In this document: positions 25,667-38,561 of the stretch, piece by piece
Numbering within the stretch: position 1 is the stretch's first letter
How the letters are laid out: each line of letters opens with the position of its first letter
Assembly (NCBI GenBank): GCA_036852015.1
Contig: JAANDG010000390.1
Coordinates: forward strand, 1 to 64,000
DNA length: 64,000 bases
Source: Pelodera strongyloides
Lineage: Eukaryota > Nematoda > Chromadorea > Rhabditida > Rhabditidae
Reading direction: 5' to 3'
Position numbers and translations under genes: made by a program
The notes under the pieces: model-generated
Database searches by the model: none
Seen by the model: only the letters and a program-made list of their open reading frames with translations
Told to the model about the DNA's origin: nothing

Positions 25667-25837
25667 TTAAAGCGAAATGCTAGCCCCTTTGGAAAATTTG
25701 CATATGCTAAGCAAATCCAATGTATCATATGCTAATTTTGTACGATCGTCCACTGCAATCGTACAGAATTAGCATAGGATACATAGGATTTGCTTATCAT
25801 ATGCAAATTTTCCAAAGGGGCTAGCATTTCGCTTTAA
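25667..25837. mobile_element. TTAAAGCG MITE, GCTAGC type (near-perfect palindrome)
   Basis: 171 bp, the same length as the copy at 12180-12350. TTAAAGCGAAATGCTAGCCC leads to a mirrored GGGGCTAGCATTTCGCTTTAA with only a few mismatches across the arms. Confidence 0.9.
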
Positions 25838-27110
25838 GCCTTCGTGTTATTCGAGCTCTTGCTCTAATGAAACTCGGGTGGTTCGCAGCGATCCGAGAAA
25901 AAAGGATGCGGGGGTGTGCGGCGGCTTCGCCCTATCTTCGCCAGGCATTCGCAGAAGGGTGCACGGTGCACTCGCGGCAACCTTGCGGGACTCTGGCTAA
26001 CAATAAGACTGGACTAGGTGCGCTGCGGGGCCTTGTACCGTCAGATCTTCGCACTGTTTGGAAAAATAACATTTCGCAAAGGGAGTGAGCATACCATCCA
26101 AGGAAACGCGTGGCATAATATTTGATGTGAATACCACTTTATTCAGACATACAATCATCACACATAGACTTAAGCATGCAGAATCCAGGGTCCCGTTTGC
26201 TCTCGAATCGGGGATCTTCATTTTTAGCTCCAGTCCAAGGCGGTGTCTCTTAGCCGATGTATCCCATAGAGTGAAGTAGACGATAGAAGACGGCACAGAA
26301 GATAATACAGAGCGAAAGGTCCGTCCTAAGGCTTTCACTTTGAGTTTCACTATGTAGTTGCGTCGTCAGAAAAAAATGGATGTCGAACTTTGAGTATTCT
26401 TAAAGGGAAATAGCTCAGTTCCGCACAAAGCTGTTAATTCCCAACGCAGCTGCTATTCAAGTTGGACATTCAATACAACCTGTAAGAGAACAGATCTGTC
26501 CATAACTTCTATTTTATCCACATCCTCACTTTTAAACTTCTCCGTTTTGCATGTGGAAAGTATAATACACCTATTGTACCGTAGTTGTACGCTCTGCTGC
26601 GAGACTAATTACAGTTTGTCATGAATAAGGACACGTCGTTGACCGAATTTTTTCCAAAAATTTTTTTTGTTCTCGTCATTTTTTGTTCTTCTGTCTTTAT
26701 TTATTGGTTATTCTTCTTCTTAGACTATTCTAATAGACTATTTTACGTGCGTATAGTTAATCTACTAGCTCCTCCTTGTTCTTGCATTGGTTTTCTCCTG
26801 TCGTGAACGAAAATAAGTGATTTATAGGCAGTTGCGTGATGAAATTTTGTATTTCGTAAGTGTGCCTTTTTTAAATCATGTGAAATCTGTGAAATAAAAA
26901 AAGCAAAGTCCATGGATTTTTGAACGGTTTAATTTGTGGTTATCCCGTTTAGTCAATAAAATTAAAATAAATTTCAAATAGATATGAAGTAGCAACTCAT
27001 AGTTATTCACGCGTACCTCCGTTCCATTGTTGTACATATGTTTCGCTTGTTATATGCGCAATGGGTTTTTCTGTCTTCCGCTTTACTTCGGTGTTCAGAA
27101 TTTCATTTAT

Positions 27111-27120
27111 TTTATTATAG
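27111..27120 (+). promoter_or_regulatory. possible trans-splice acceptor of eif-3.B
   Basis: TTTATTATAG at 27111-27120 is an acceptor-like sequence 40 bases before the ATG at 27161, with no upstream exon needed. Nematode genes often receive a spliced leader at such a site. This is inference only. Confidence 0.35.
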
Positions 27121-27160
27121 CTTGGCTCCGGCCCCCTTTGGCCCTATATAACGTCTCAAG

Positions 27161-30100
27161 ATGGTTGAGGCTGATCCTAATAATAAGGAAAATGAAGAGA
27201 TCGAGCCTAGTTTTTCTGACCCTGAAGACTTCTACGACGATGTTGCTGATGAGGGTAATTTTTCGATCAAGCTATCGTTTCGCCTTTCTCTCTTATTCGA
27301 ATTCAAAATTCAGAGGCCATGTTCACAACTCAGTTCCCGTTGGGGAATTATTTTGTATACCCTAATTATATATTCATGATAACGATAATAATCAGGAGTT
27401 CGATGTGGGATGTGACTATGCTCTATTCTTGTTTAGAGCTGATCGGTGATCTTCTTGTCCAAGAACCGCTTATCGATGAGTATGACTCTTGCTGTCTGAT
27501 CTTGTTCGGAATTCCCGTTGTTGGCGCCGAGCGTATGCCAAAACTGCAGGGCGTGCTGGGAAAGATCTTCACAAACATTAGCCCAACACACAAGGCTTCT
27601 TTCCCCGTCAACCCCGATGGTGGATCCAAGGTAGGTTATTTGTTGTCGAGTTCTATGGGAAACCAGAACCCCGACCCCGACCAAGTCCCTCGAAAAATCG
27701 GGCCATCCCGGTTTTCTGGAAAATAATCGGGTTCATACCTGCACTTTGCGAAATGATCGGGATTTTTCGAAAAATAATCGGGGCCATATTGGGGTTTTTT
27801 TGAGAAGATCGGCCTTGTTCCCGATATGGACCGGATTTTTTGTGATCGGGGCCATATCGGGGCGATATAAGTTTTTTTTGCAAAACCCCGGTATGGCCCC
27901 TATTAAAATCGGTGTTTTCACTTTCCCGTGTAGCTTCTTGCTTGTACGCGAATTTGGTCAATTTTATTTTTGCATGCTTGATTATGTAATCTATCAGTAC
28001 ATTTTTCTGCTGATAAGCTAGCTACTTTTTCCGAATTTTCCGCCCTCTATTTTCACTTATTTTAGGGTTGTGTGCTGATTGAGTGGGGCGATGCTAAGCA
28101 GGCGGAATATGCGTGCACGGTTCTGAATGGCTATAAACTCGACAAGAACCACGTGTTTACGGCTGCTGTGTGGTCGGACCTGAAGAACCTGCAGGCCCCG
28201 GACCCCAACTGGAAACCTCCACAGCCTGCCCCTTACAACGATGTGGTATGTGATTAATGGGTCAGGGTCTGAAAGGCCTTCGAGTTCCCTCACACCTCAC
28301 ATCTCCAGAGGCCTGTTTTTGATCGATTCCCCCAAAATTAAATTGTCATATTGTTTGCTAGAGGCATTAATTAACGCTCAAAACTTGTGGCACATTCATG
28401 CCGTTGGAATCGTTGGAGATTTTTTGGTATACAAATTTACAAATTTTGTTCAAAACTCGATCGTATTATTATTTAATTTAATTTCGATTTTTTAGGGAGA
28501 TTTGTGGTGGTGGATGCAGGATTCTCGAAGTAGAGACCAGTTTGCAGTCCAGTACGACAATTCTGGCGCTAATACCGTGTCCGTGTTTTGGAACGTGAAA
28601 GGACACGAACCCGATTTGGTCGATGATAAAGCGAGCAGACCTGTGAGTTTGTTTTTTTGGAAGTGTGCTTTTTTGAACACGTTTTTTTACGTAAACACTT
28701 AATTCTGTTGTTTGGAAGAGTGCTATTAGACTTGTAGTAGTAAGATATGAAGACGTATACGGATTTATGCGATTGTATCTAAAAAAAATTGTTTTGCATT
28801 CCTATTTATTTAATTGTCATAAGTGTCTGCCTACTCTTATGGGTCATTCCTTGGGTGTGCCGATGTTAAGGGCGTTTACGGCTTTTAAGCAATTTGTTTA
28901 TTATTTAAATTGTTTTGAGAACTGGACCGAGTCGGTGTTCAAGTGGTCTCCACACGGTAGTTTCCTGGGAACGATTCACGCTCGTGGAGTTGCCTTGTGG
29001 GGCGGACTGAAGTTCGACCGCTATCAACGTTTCAGTCACGACAAAGTCTACGCGATTGACTTTTCGCCTTCAGAAAAGTGAGTGTATGCTAAGGGATTGC
29101 GTACTATTTTTAATCTCGTAGGGCGAATATAACTCTGCTCTTAATCGTTTTTTTGTCCTGTGCAGCTTTCTCCATTTTTGTCTCACTTTGGCAATCAAAT
29201 AGAGTTCACTGGTGTTTTAGGCCTATTTTTTGCCGCCATACCACCACTTGTTATATTTTCACAAACTTGTATTCTTGCAGGTACCTCGTTACCTATGCCC
29301 CTCCCGAGGAGAAGTACGGAGATGACGAATCGCTGAAGTTGTGGGATGTGCGCAGTGGAGAATTGAAGAAAGCCTTCTCCATTTATGCGCTCACGAGAAG
29401 AACCACTGTCCCCGAGTGGCCTTTCTTCAAGTTTGTATTTTTGTTTGGTTATTATATCTCGAATTAGTGTCCGTTGTTTTGCGCCCTTCCTCGATTGCTT
29501 GTGCTTAATTGGAGTGTGCCAGAATAATTGTGAACAACACTGTTTTGTTGATTTAAAGCGACAGCTGGTTTTTGTAAAGTGTTTTAGACAACTGCATTCA
29601 CATATGCAGCGTCCGGCATACGTTTCAAATTTTCAAAACCTGCTCTAGCTATTGTACGGTTTAAAAATGTCCGCGTGGTTGGAACTTTTGTAACGGTTCG
29701 TTTGATGAAAATAAATTGTTTATTATTGCAGATGGTCGCACGATGACAAGTTCTTTGCGTGCAAGAAAGCCCCTGAAATGGATAAACTGGAGAGAGAAAA
29801 GAAGGTCAGATATTCTTATAATCTCAACTTTTATCAGTTTTTTACGTTATTTTATTGTTATAAATATTTTGTTAATGGATTATTGAATAATATCAGTTAA
29901 TCAATTAAAAGTATGGAAAAAGATATACTGTTTTTTATCATATCATTTGAAATTGTGACCAATCATTGATACTTCAAAAAAATAAAAAAGGCTTTTTCTA
30001 CTTGACCCAAATAATTAAATCAACTATTATTTGTGATCTCTCGATCTACGGTCTACGGTGCACCGAGCGAGTGAAAACGGTTCTTTTGTGATTGTTTTAC

Positions 30101-33100
30101 ATTTTACAAAAGCTTGGTATTTTCAGGTAAATGGTCTCGCTGTTTACGACTCAGAAACTCTTCAGTTGGTGAACAACCGATACATTCTTGTTGAGAACAT
30201 ACAACAATTCAACTGGGCACCCACAACCAAGAATATTCTCGCGTTCTACTCTGAGGTAGGTTTTTTTTGTGATGAACCTTGCTTGATATTTTAAGTTAGT
30301 AAGCATGGATAACTGTCGAGTTTTTTTGTCATTGTTTTGAGTTATCATTTTGTGTAGAAAAATGTCATTGTATTATCGTATAAACATCGTATATCGTAAT
30401 ATCGTATCGTATAAACCCTTCCGCTCTTCGTTTCATGTAATTTATTGGTGTTGTATCTAGTATCTGCTTGATTGTATGTGTGATAGTGAATGAACTAGTT
30501 ATGTATTATATTTAGTCGACCGACAGCATGCCTGCTGAAATTGGCCTTCTTTCACTTCCTTCGGGAGAAAAGCTCCGTTCCGCTCGTATTCACAATGTAG
30601 CCGAAGCACAAATGTTCTGGCAACATTCTGGACAACGACTGGCCGTACACACTATGAGGTATTGTGATGTTTGCATCTTGATTTGAATGAATATCTAACG
30701 CCTCTGATCAATAAAATTTTTTATTGTACATCCGCAGAAAAAATAGTTGAAAACACGAGGTAAAATAACTGACGAAAAGATATCATCAAGTAGCACAAGA
30801 GTGGTTGCATTCTGTTACTTGCCTGTCCTTGGGTGGTTTGTTCGAAATTAGTATAAGAAATCTCCGAGAATCACGATAGTGTATGTTTTGCAACTAAAGT
30901 CATTGTACTTTTATTTTAGATTCAACAAAAAGTCGATCAAGGAAACTGGAGAAGTCAAGTATCATGTGAGCTTATTATTGTTTATTATTATTATTATTTA
31001 TATGCTGTCTTGTTAATGTATAGCTTTTTTTCTATGAAACATTTATTTACTAACTAATTATTTAGGGAGGGCTCACTTCTTACATTGAAATCTTTGACTT
31101 GACTGAGAAGAAGGATGTCTCTTTGATGAATGTTCCTCTTCCCGAGCCTTTCATCGATTTTGGATGGCAACCGAACGGTTTGTATTTCATTTACTATATT
31201 TTCTTGTTTTCGACTTTTTTTTCTTGCGATGTGAACTGTTTCCTTTGAGATCAGGCTTCTTGGAACTGATGAAGCTAGGTTTTTGTGGTCTATTTATTTG
31301 TTTTGTAGTTCTTAAGGACATTTGGATTTGTTTTAGGTTTATTAAGGACATTTGTTTTAGGCAACAAGTTCTGTGTGTTGGTGGGTAACCAGGCCAAGGC
31401 GACTCCAATGGTCTACCGACTGGAGAAGGGCAAACATCAGCCCACTCTCATGGGAAAACTCGACCCTGGAGTGCAGCTCAATGAAGTTTCCTTTGCTCCG
31501 CAAGGCGATTGGTAAGGGTGTCACCAAACGTTCTGATAATAGAACCATAAGAAGCTAAAATATTTCAAACAGAATAAACATCTGGAAAATCTAAATACAT
31601 TTTGTACTGAATAGACTTTTCATTATGTCTATATCTCCATGTTTTGTCTGGTTGAACGTTATGGTGTCTTAGTTTCACAGATAGTGATCGTGCTAAAGTA
31701 AGGAAAAAACCGTAAACCTAGAAAAAGGAAGAAGCTTATGGAACAATACACTATATGACAATCTTACAGGCTAGTTGTGATGGCCGTCAAGTCTACCGGA
31801 GGAAACATCATATTCATTGATGCGAGCGGAGAGGAAGCGCACAGAACGAATATTGCCGAGCATCCCGGATTCAACAAGGTGTGTTTGGCAGTCATCTCAT
31901 CATATGTATTGTCTTGTCTTGTATATTGAGTGTTTTGTGTTCCAAGCCAGAAGTATTTTGACTTTGTTTTGTAGTTTTTTTCTCCTCTGTTTAGTCTGGA
32001 AACGCTGGAGCGCGACATTTTGATTAATATGTACTGTGTAAGAGTGGAAGTAAAGGTAGTCAGTGACCACTCTTATCTGTGCCCTCGTTTAGGGTTACTG
32101 GGATCCGACTGGCCGTTACTTTGTCTCCTGCTGCACACTTGGATGCAGAACTGGTGCCGACTATGGATTCAGAATGTACACCTTCCAGGTGAGATAGATA
32201 CCATTTCTGTTTTTTTTTCTCTAAAACATAGGATTAGGTTTTCCAGATTTTACAAGACTATTTCGATTCTCTAGTTGTGGTTTTGGCTTGGGGTTTATTT
32301 TTTTTTGTATTTTGATTATTTTTGTTTTAAATTGACGTGAATTGCAGTAATAAATGTATTATTAATCGGTTGTTATTTTGAAAAATTTAGGGACGAGACC
32401 TTCTCCGCAAGAACTTGGAGCGTTTGTTGCAGTTCAAGTGGAGACCCAGACCTCCAGTTAACCTTTCTGAGGACAAGATCAGGGTATTGATTGATTTTTT
32501 CGTATGTGAATTGTTAGTGTTTGGCCTAAAGTTAAGGCTTTGAGGAGTGAGGAGTGATGATGCGTGGTATTTTATTCCTTCTTCTGTTTCAGGAAATCAA
32601 GAACAACATTGCCAAGACTTCGGCCAAGTTTGACCGTGAAGATAACGAGGAGAAGGTCAAGGCCAGTCAAGAGGTAGGGCTTATTTATTACCGTAACTTT
32701 TAATTATTAATTTTTGTCTTAGTTGGGCTTTTGATGATGAAAGTTTCCGCATGTGAATGACATGTTGTATATAAATAAGTAATGCATTAGAGTTAAAATT
32801 CCCGTTTCATTACATCCTTTTTCGTTATCACTGAAAAAATGAGATAATGATCAAAGTGAAATGCATCAGGTTATTGTTCAGCTATTGGGAACTAGTGACA
32901 TTTGGGTTTTGGCTATAATTGTGCTTGACCATTGTACTTACTTTTACGTATAACTCCAGGTTATCGACAAGCGTCGCAAGATCTTGGCTGCATTCAACAT
33001 TGTACGCAACAGAAACTTGGACCTCATCACGTCGTCCAAGGAGCTGAGAGTTGAGCTGCGCGGTCAGTGATTTGTGTTATTTGTGTATTATGGATTTTGT

Positions 33101-33487
33101 TTTGAATCCGGCTTTCTGCAGCCCTAAGCCCTATCTTCGTTGATGTTCTTGCGTTTTTTTTTTCTTTGTCCCGTAACTATATTTAGATATTTATTCATAG
33201 ATTTTTCTTCTTTTTTTTAACTCGTTTTGTGGAAGAAGGCTAGGGACAAAGCGCGCGGAAAGCAGCGGTCTTTGTTCCACGATAAAATTGTCATTCGATT
33301 TTAATAATAAGAATAATATTTATTATTAATAATAATAATAATAAGAATAATAATAATTGGTGCTTCAGGCGGAGTGGACACCGACGCGGACATGAGTCTG
33401 GAGGACCTCGTCGAGGAGCAAATCACCGTGGCCTTGTCCACTGTCAAGACTGTCGAGAAGGACGACGAAGACGAGGAAGCGTGGTAA
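27161..33487 (+). CDS. eif-3.B: eukaryotic translation initiation factor 3 subunit B
   Basis: Eighteen exons, all in matching phase: 27161-27254, 27437-27630, 28066-28245, 28496-28642, 28920-29077, 29281-29430, 29732-29804, 30127-30255, 30516-30658, 30920-30965, 31066-31177, 31361-31511, 31770-31878, 32093-32188, 32391-32483, 32593-32673, 32960-33062, 33369-33487. The product is 725 aa. The acidic N-terminus is followed by an RRM (about 47-130; LILFGIPVV and [16 protein letters not shown]) that docks on eIF3a and eIF3j. A beta-propeller follows (about 180-540; [41 protein letters not shown]). A charged helical tail, ending EDDEAW-like (DDEDEEAW), binds the eIF3i/g module. The protein is a core scaffold of the eIF3 complex on the 40S subunit. 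No lesions were seen. Introns are short to medium, with TTTTAG as well as TTTCAG acceptors. Confidence 0.97.
27308..27350. repeat. remnant of the GAGGCCATATTCACC element
   Basis: GAGGCCATGTTCACAACTC followed by TTGGGGAATT matches one arm of the 10884 and 18109 elements. It is in intron 1 of eif-3.B and badly decayed. Confidence 0.5.
27640..27905. repeat. degenerate ATCGGGG / CCCCGAT repeat in eif-3.B intron 2
   Basis: Words such as AATCGGG, ATCGGGGCCATAT and CCCCGAC recur about every 20-50 bases with both orientations present (GGGGCCATATCGGGGCGATA near 27848; CCCCGGTATGGCCCC near 27885). It is local low-copy repeat DNA in the only long early intron. Confidence 0.5.
29543..29665. mobile_element. 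TTAAAGCG MITE, CAGCTG variant, decayed
   Basis: TTTAAAGCGA, then CAGCTG, then GTTTTTGTAAAG; the right arm is ACGTTTCAAATTTTCAAAAC ending GTACGGTTTA. The interior is largely lost. It lies in an eif-3.B intron (between exons 6 and 7). Confidence 0.6.
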
Positions 33488-35333
33488 ACCTGCTAAATAA
33501 CAAGGTTTGTCATTCTTCTTACATTTTGTGTACGGTAGTTAGTGTATTTATAATAATTGTTGAATATCGATTCTTGCATTCTTGGTTTTTTTTGGGAGGG
33601 CTGTGTGGCACTGGCACATAAGCCTTTTTGGAATATCGGATAGCGATTAGGATTGCAGATTGTTTGTCCTTCGCAGTTCAGTTCCATTTATAGTTTAGGG
33701 ATAATTCTACTTTTCTTGTGTTGAAGCCTAATCAGTGGTCATGGGCGGAGTTTCGGAACTGCAAAATGTATTTATGTAAAAATGCTTATTTTTAATGGTG
33801 TTTCTGTTGCAGGTTTTGTGTTGCTGAAGGTTTGGCGGTCTGTCCACTCGCTAGTCCTTCGGTCTCTAACCTTCGTCTCGTCCCTTTCCTAAGATGTCTG
33901 CACGGAGCCTTCCGCCCTTCGCTGTGCCTAACCTGGCCCTGCTCCTAGGTTCTTATGACCTTAGGATGCCTATCAGAAAGCGATCTTTTCTAACCCCTAA
34001 TTCATCTAATATTAGTCCTATTCAGGACCTACATTGTTGTAGTTGTAATAGGCAGGTTTTCGTTTTGTTACGCCCGAACTGCCTGCGTTACTGCCAAATG
34101 AAATTACTGAAACAAAATTAATAGTTTGAAATTTGGCATTTGCTCAGGCAGTTTCGGTTATATGGGTTCTTGTTATTTTCCTTTTTCTTTCTTGGAAATT
34201 TATGTATAACGTCTTTACTTAACCTATCGTTCATTAATTCACTGGGTTTTTCTAGTTCTTGTCTCTACTAAGTCTCTCGGCTAACATCTGTTGAACTCGG
34301 TTCTCTTGTTATTATTTTATTATTGTTTGGGTTACTCTCTGCTCTCTATTGCTCCATTTCTGTTGACTTTCTGGTGAAGAGAATACCATACGGTAATCTT
34401 TTGGGGGTTTCAGTTACTTATCCTAACTATGGACCTCTTTTGAAGTCCGTCCCGGTTTGTTTTATATTTAAGGTCCATTTCTGTTTTTGTTACGTTTTGC
34501 ACGGCGATTGTGTGCAGGCTCTTTTTGCAGACTTCTATGTTTTTTGTTGACGTTTGCTTCATAAAATGTTATTTGTTTTAATTATTGCATTATTGTTTGC
34601 AGTCTACGAAATAATTAAATAGAAAATAAAAATGGTTGTATTTAATAATTTGTTGGAATTTGGTATAGAGAGCGCTGAAGCTACGAGGAGTGGTTAATTG
34701 AGTGAGGGTGCGGAAAAGTGTAATTTCTATATTATTTCTATACCATATTATTTAGAGCTTGACTCATTCTATAACATTAATTAAAATATATTTATTTAGA
34801 GCTAGCATATGAATCACAGAAGTTAGCGGTCTTTGATGTGCTTTTTTTGCACCGCACGAGTCATTTAACTGCCTGTTTAGCGCGCGACATTATGTGTTTT
34901 GTGTTTCAAACCAGTAATCCCTAGATAATAAACGTTCAGTTTATACTTTATACTTCGAAACTGCCGAGCTACACAAAATTCTCGGCTATTACTAAAAGTT
35001 GAGCTCATTTTTTTAACCGTTGTGGTTTTGATTATTTCGACAGGTGTTTTTGTACTGTAAGGTTGAAGAATACCTTTAGCTCCGTATTGTATACTTATTT
35101 AAAGTATACCTCAAGAATCCGCGTAGTTCCTACACCTACGACAAAATTTACTTGACCCTGAGTCGGTTTTTTAACTGAACTTTTCCATCTCGGAATAGTC
35201 GTACAGTAAAGAAATAGCATGGAAAGGCGGAGACGGAGACAATTCCGAGATGGAAAAGTTCAGTCAAAATACCGACACTGGGTTGAATATGTAATTTAGA
35301 AGTGTGGATTCCTATAATTAAAAGCTCTAGACG
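33488..35333. other. eif-3.B 3' region and intergenic DNA
   Basis: No coding exon was found. The T-rich acceptor TTCTGTTGCAG near 33812 could end an intron in the 3' UTR. AATAAA occurs near 34625. A 127-bp foldback lies at 35157-35283. Confidence 0.4.
35157..35283. mobile_element. short foldback element
   Basis: The left arm has CTGAACTTTTCCATCTCGGA and the right arm TCCGAGATGGAAAAGTTCAG, with outer bases GAGTCGGT and ACCGACACT also paired. It lies just upstream of the gene starting at 35334. Confidence 0.8.
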
Positions 35334-38300
35334 ATGCCTGCGTCTCTAGCAGAGAGTCGGATTCATGTGTCTCCCCAGAGCCTCGCACCTCCAGTCTGTA
35401 CTATTAATTGGATATGTATTATTCTAATTTTCACCCTGTTGAATACGATCTCACTGTGTATAGTTACTGCCGTGTACTTCGTGAGGAGCGCGGGCAATGA
35501 TGGGATCTCGGAAAGTAAGATGATTGTTTAAAGCGGTAAGGCACGTGGTTTGTGAAACGTATGTTGGATGGCGGTATTCCCATGTATCTGTGTGAAATTC
35601 TGCGCAGGAAGCTACAGAAAGGTGCAAAATGTTTCCTATAATGCAGAGGAACGTGGTTGAGCAGCATGTGTTCCAACCACCACGTGTCAATCCGTTTTAA
35701 ATGGAGCGGGCTAACTACAACTCGTCTTATTTCATTCTAAGTATATCGTATTGGTGGTGTTTTTTGGCTTCAATTCAGTTTTCATGCGCATGCCACTCGC
35801 GGCACGCACCACATCCAGTCTTCGAAACAATCCTACCGCCGGTTTATCGCATGCTCACTGACCATCCGTTCCGTAGAAAACATTTTCGCGAGAACATGAC
35901 GAGGACAGGGCGAATTCGGTGCGCACCTTTCAGTCTGGAACTGCGTCGATTGTTCGCGGCAGCTTCTAGACGCGCACCATCCGAGTTTCAGTTTTATGAT
36001 ACGCAGAACTATAGCCTATGACTACAGCACCATAACTATGAGTATTCAACTGTTTACAGACTTGCTCAAGGAAGCTCAACTAGGTCAATATATGCAGATG
36101 TATCGGCAGAATATAATGCCGAAGAGGTGGGTCATACACATAACGACATAACTTCATCCGATTCACGTCGTTGCCTTTATCTAGCAAAACTAGCTGTTGT
36201 CGTATCAGTTGTCGAGATGCTTTTACAATCATTCGAATCGGGTAATATTACTAGTGCCAAGGTTGTTGAGTTGTCTGCCGGCTCATGAAAAATATAGAGG
36301 CTAACCATAACTATAAGTATGCATTGTATATTTCCAGAATGTCTTTCAAGATAATTATATAATGAGCCCGCGCTGCTTTCAGATGTGACCCGAGCGAGGA
36401 GGACGGTGCTCCCAGTGGTCTGAGCAGCAATCTCGCCGAGAAGCTGCTCAAAGTGCTCGTCGGTGTCATCAATGTAGGACCATTGTATTACTATTATCGA
36501 TCTCGGTCCTTACAATATCAACTTGGCGTGGTAAAAGTACCACGCCGTTGCGAACAGGTTTTTCTGGGAATACCACGTTGTTTTCACGCAGCTTGCTTGC
36601 CCACTTTAGTCATAGTATGAAGATCTGCAACAATTCTTCTTTTCATATCATAATGACAATTTATTTAGGCGTAAGCAAATCGTATCTTTTTTCGCAGTAA
36701 TGATAAAAATGAAAGAGTAGGAACAGTGTTCAATTCCCAAATGACATAGTGGTATGGTTACCAAAAAATACTAAGGAAGTTTGATATGTGGGAATTTATT
36801 TGACAGTTCAGACGTATTTAATACAGAGCCAATGCAAAACTGGGCTTACAGTGGCCAAGCTAGGTTCCCAGACACGCATTTAACGCTGAACTAAAAGCAT
36901 AGATATATTTTCATTGCTGCATGTGTGTTTTTTAATTTACAAACTCACAGGATACTACACCTAATTCTGTGATTTTTCACACAGAAATATCATCATGCGT
37001 TCCATTCGGTTAGGGAAACCATCAGCTATCATAACTCATAACTTTGGCTGCCAGAAAATACGTTTCAGTGAGTCCATAAATTTAGTCAGCATTTTGCGTT
37101 CTAATTTTTACCGCCTATCGACTGGTGCCTTTCTATATGATTGCAATACAAAATCTATTTAATAGAATTTGGAGTCATTAAAGCGATAAAACGACCAATT
37201 TGAAACGTATTTTGGTCAACTATATTCCTGTGTGTTGTATGCAAATTAATATAACCAGACTTTAAATCGCGCAGTATTAGCGCAGTAATTATTATCAAAT
37301 GATATATCGTTGAAGAATTATCTTCATATTTCGTAATGTAATGATTCTCGGTTTTTGATGTATTCCGCTCTCAACTCAATAGATGTTTTGGGTATATGTG
37401 TGCACCTTTATTCAAGATTCAAGGGTGCCCAATACAGTATTCAACGTTTACTTGCGTTGCGACGTTGCGACGCATTCTCGATGAGATGAGAAATTGCTTT
37501 TAATTTAGATGATCTTACGAACGACAATTTTTACATGCAATTCGACGCACTTGACTCAATTTTACTTCTAAAGTAATTAAAAGGTACTGATAATACTAGT
37601 ATCGATTAAACTTAACCTTTCCAGACGAGGAATGAGCCAGGAGATGGTAATGAACACGGGCGAACAATTGGGGATATACTCGATGAGAATGTGGCCGCTC
37701 TCGATAGTATCGGAGCCTTGCCCGAGCTGGCGGAGGAGGAGGTCGCCGACAACCTGGAAGACATGGAGGGCATAGTGGACGAAGCATCGAAAGAGGTGGG
37801 TAACGGCAAGGTCAATACTTTTCGGGGTACTGTATCCCTGTGTTAGTGGACTAGGAACCACTGTTATTCCAGTCGTACTAAACATTGTCTCATAGAATCT
37901 TTTACAGTAGATTTGAGTATAAGTTGGATTAGTGCGTAACTGGTTTTCCATGTCTTACTAAGTTAGCAGATTTTGTTGGACGCACGTACAAAATTTGCTT
38001 CGCAATAATGGTAGCTCGTCCCAACGACCAATTGAGTTCTCCTCCATTGACACGATATTGATAATAGGTAAGCACACCTGAATAATGTTAGTAAAGATTT
38101 ATATTATATAAATACACGATTTTAAGCAACCTCCAGAAGCTCCATTCGTGGAACCGAAGCAGAAACCGAAATATGATTCCCCTCAGAAGAACAGTGCGTG
38201 TTTATATAATTCGTACAGGAACTTATTTTTGAGATTGCTATTGTATTGTGCAGGGCGTATAAGAACGGCAATCAAAAGTGTTTCGTTCATGATATTAGAC

Positions 38301-38561
38301 GGTTTCAAAGTCCAACGTTCTCACTGGCTATTAGAAACCCTACCTTAGAAAGCTCTAGAATTCAAGTGAAATGTTACCCTTGAGTTTAATTTTTGGCATA
38401 TTTATGTTCAATACTGTAATAAAATTAACCTACCTTTAGATTCAACCTCCGGTCAAAAAAGCTGTACACCGAAACATCCTCAGTTGTGTGCTCAATGGAA
38501 AGACACGCATTTTTGCACAGTCGCTAAAAAATTTTGTGATTCGTTATGTGAATATAAATAA
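35334..38561 (+). CDS. signal-anchored protein with acidic stalk and ShK-like Cys-rich end, unrecognised
   Basis: Exons: 35334-35514, 36060-36126, 36383-36473, 37625-37795, 38127-38193, 38254-38277 (24-base microexon, optional because both flanks are phase 1), 38440-38561; 240 aa with the microexon. There is no N-terminal signal peptide. A hydrophobic stretch at about 26-50 (NWICIILIFTLLNTISLCIV) follows 25 polar residues, so a type II anchor is likely. The next 150 residues are helical and strongly acidic (LPELAEEEVADNLEDMEG). A Pro/Lys linker (FVEPKQKPKYDSP) leads to a Cys-rich end: SCTPKHPQLCAQWKDTHFC, then KKFCDSLCEYK and stop. The Cys spacing and the central Trp resemble the nematode ShK (SXC) domain, but only five cysteines are present and the terminal CxxC half is lacking. 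Substrate and partner are unknown. A foldback MITE lies in its first intron. I did not match it to a named gene. Confidence 0.6.
35528..35700. mobile_element. TTAAAGCG MITE, CACGTG type
   Basis: TTTAAAGCGGTAAGG, then CACGTG, then GTTTGTGAAACG at the left; ACCAC-CACGTG-TCAATCCGTTTTAA at the right. It begins 14 bases after the donor of the first exon of the Cys-rich anchored protein. Confidence 0.85.
37178..37240. mobile_element. fragment of a TTAAAGCG MITE
   Basis: ATTAAAGCGATAAAACG then CAATTTGAAACGTATTTTGG resembles a left arm. No matching right end was found nearby. Confidence 0.4.

Larger units (their letters stand above)
22163..27160. other. intergenic region between divergent PTR (-) and eif-3.B (+) genes
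   Basis: The 5' ends of both genes face this 5-kb gap, so any promoters lie here. I found no exon chain. It contains MITEs at 22458 and 23347, the ACTACCCC array at 23893-24735, a GC-rich stretch around 25340-25640 and 25860-26060, and the palindrome at 25667-25837. Open frames at 25867-26350 lack family similarity and splice support. Confidence 0.5.

Noticed and set aside
25867..26350. Open frames of 64-117 codons on both strands
   Set aside because: They overlap each other, show no family similarity and have no matching splice sites.
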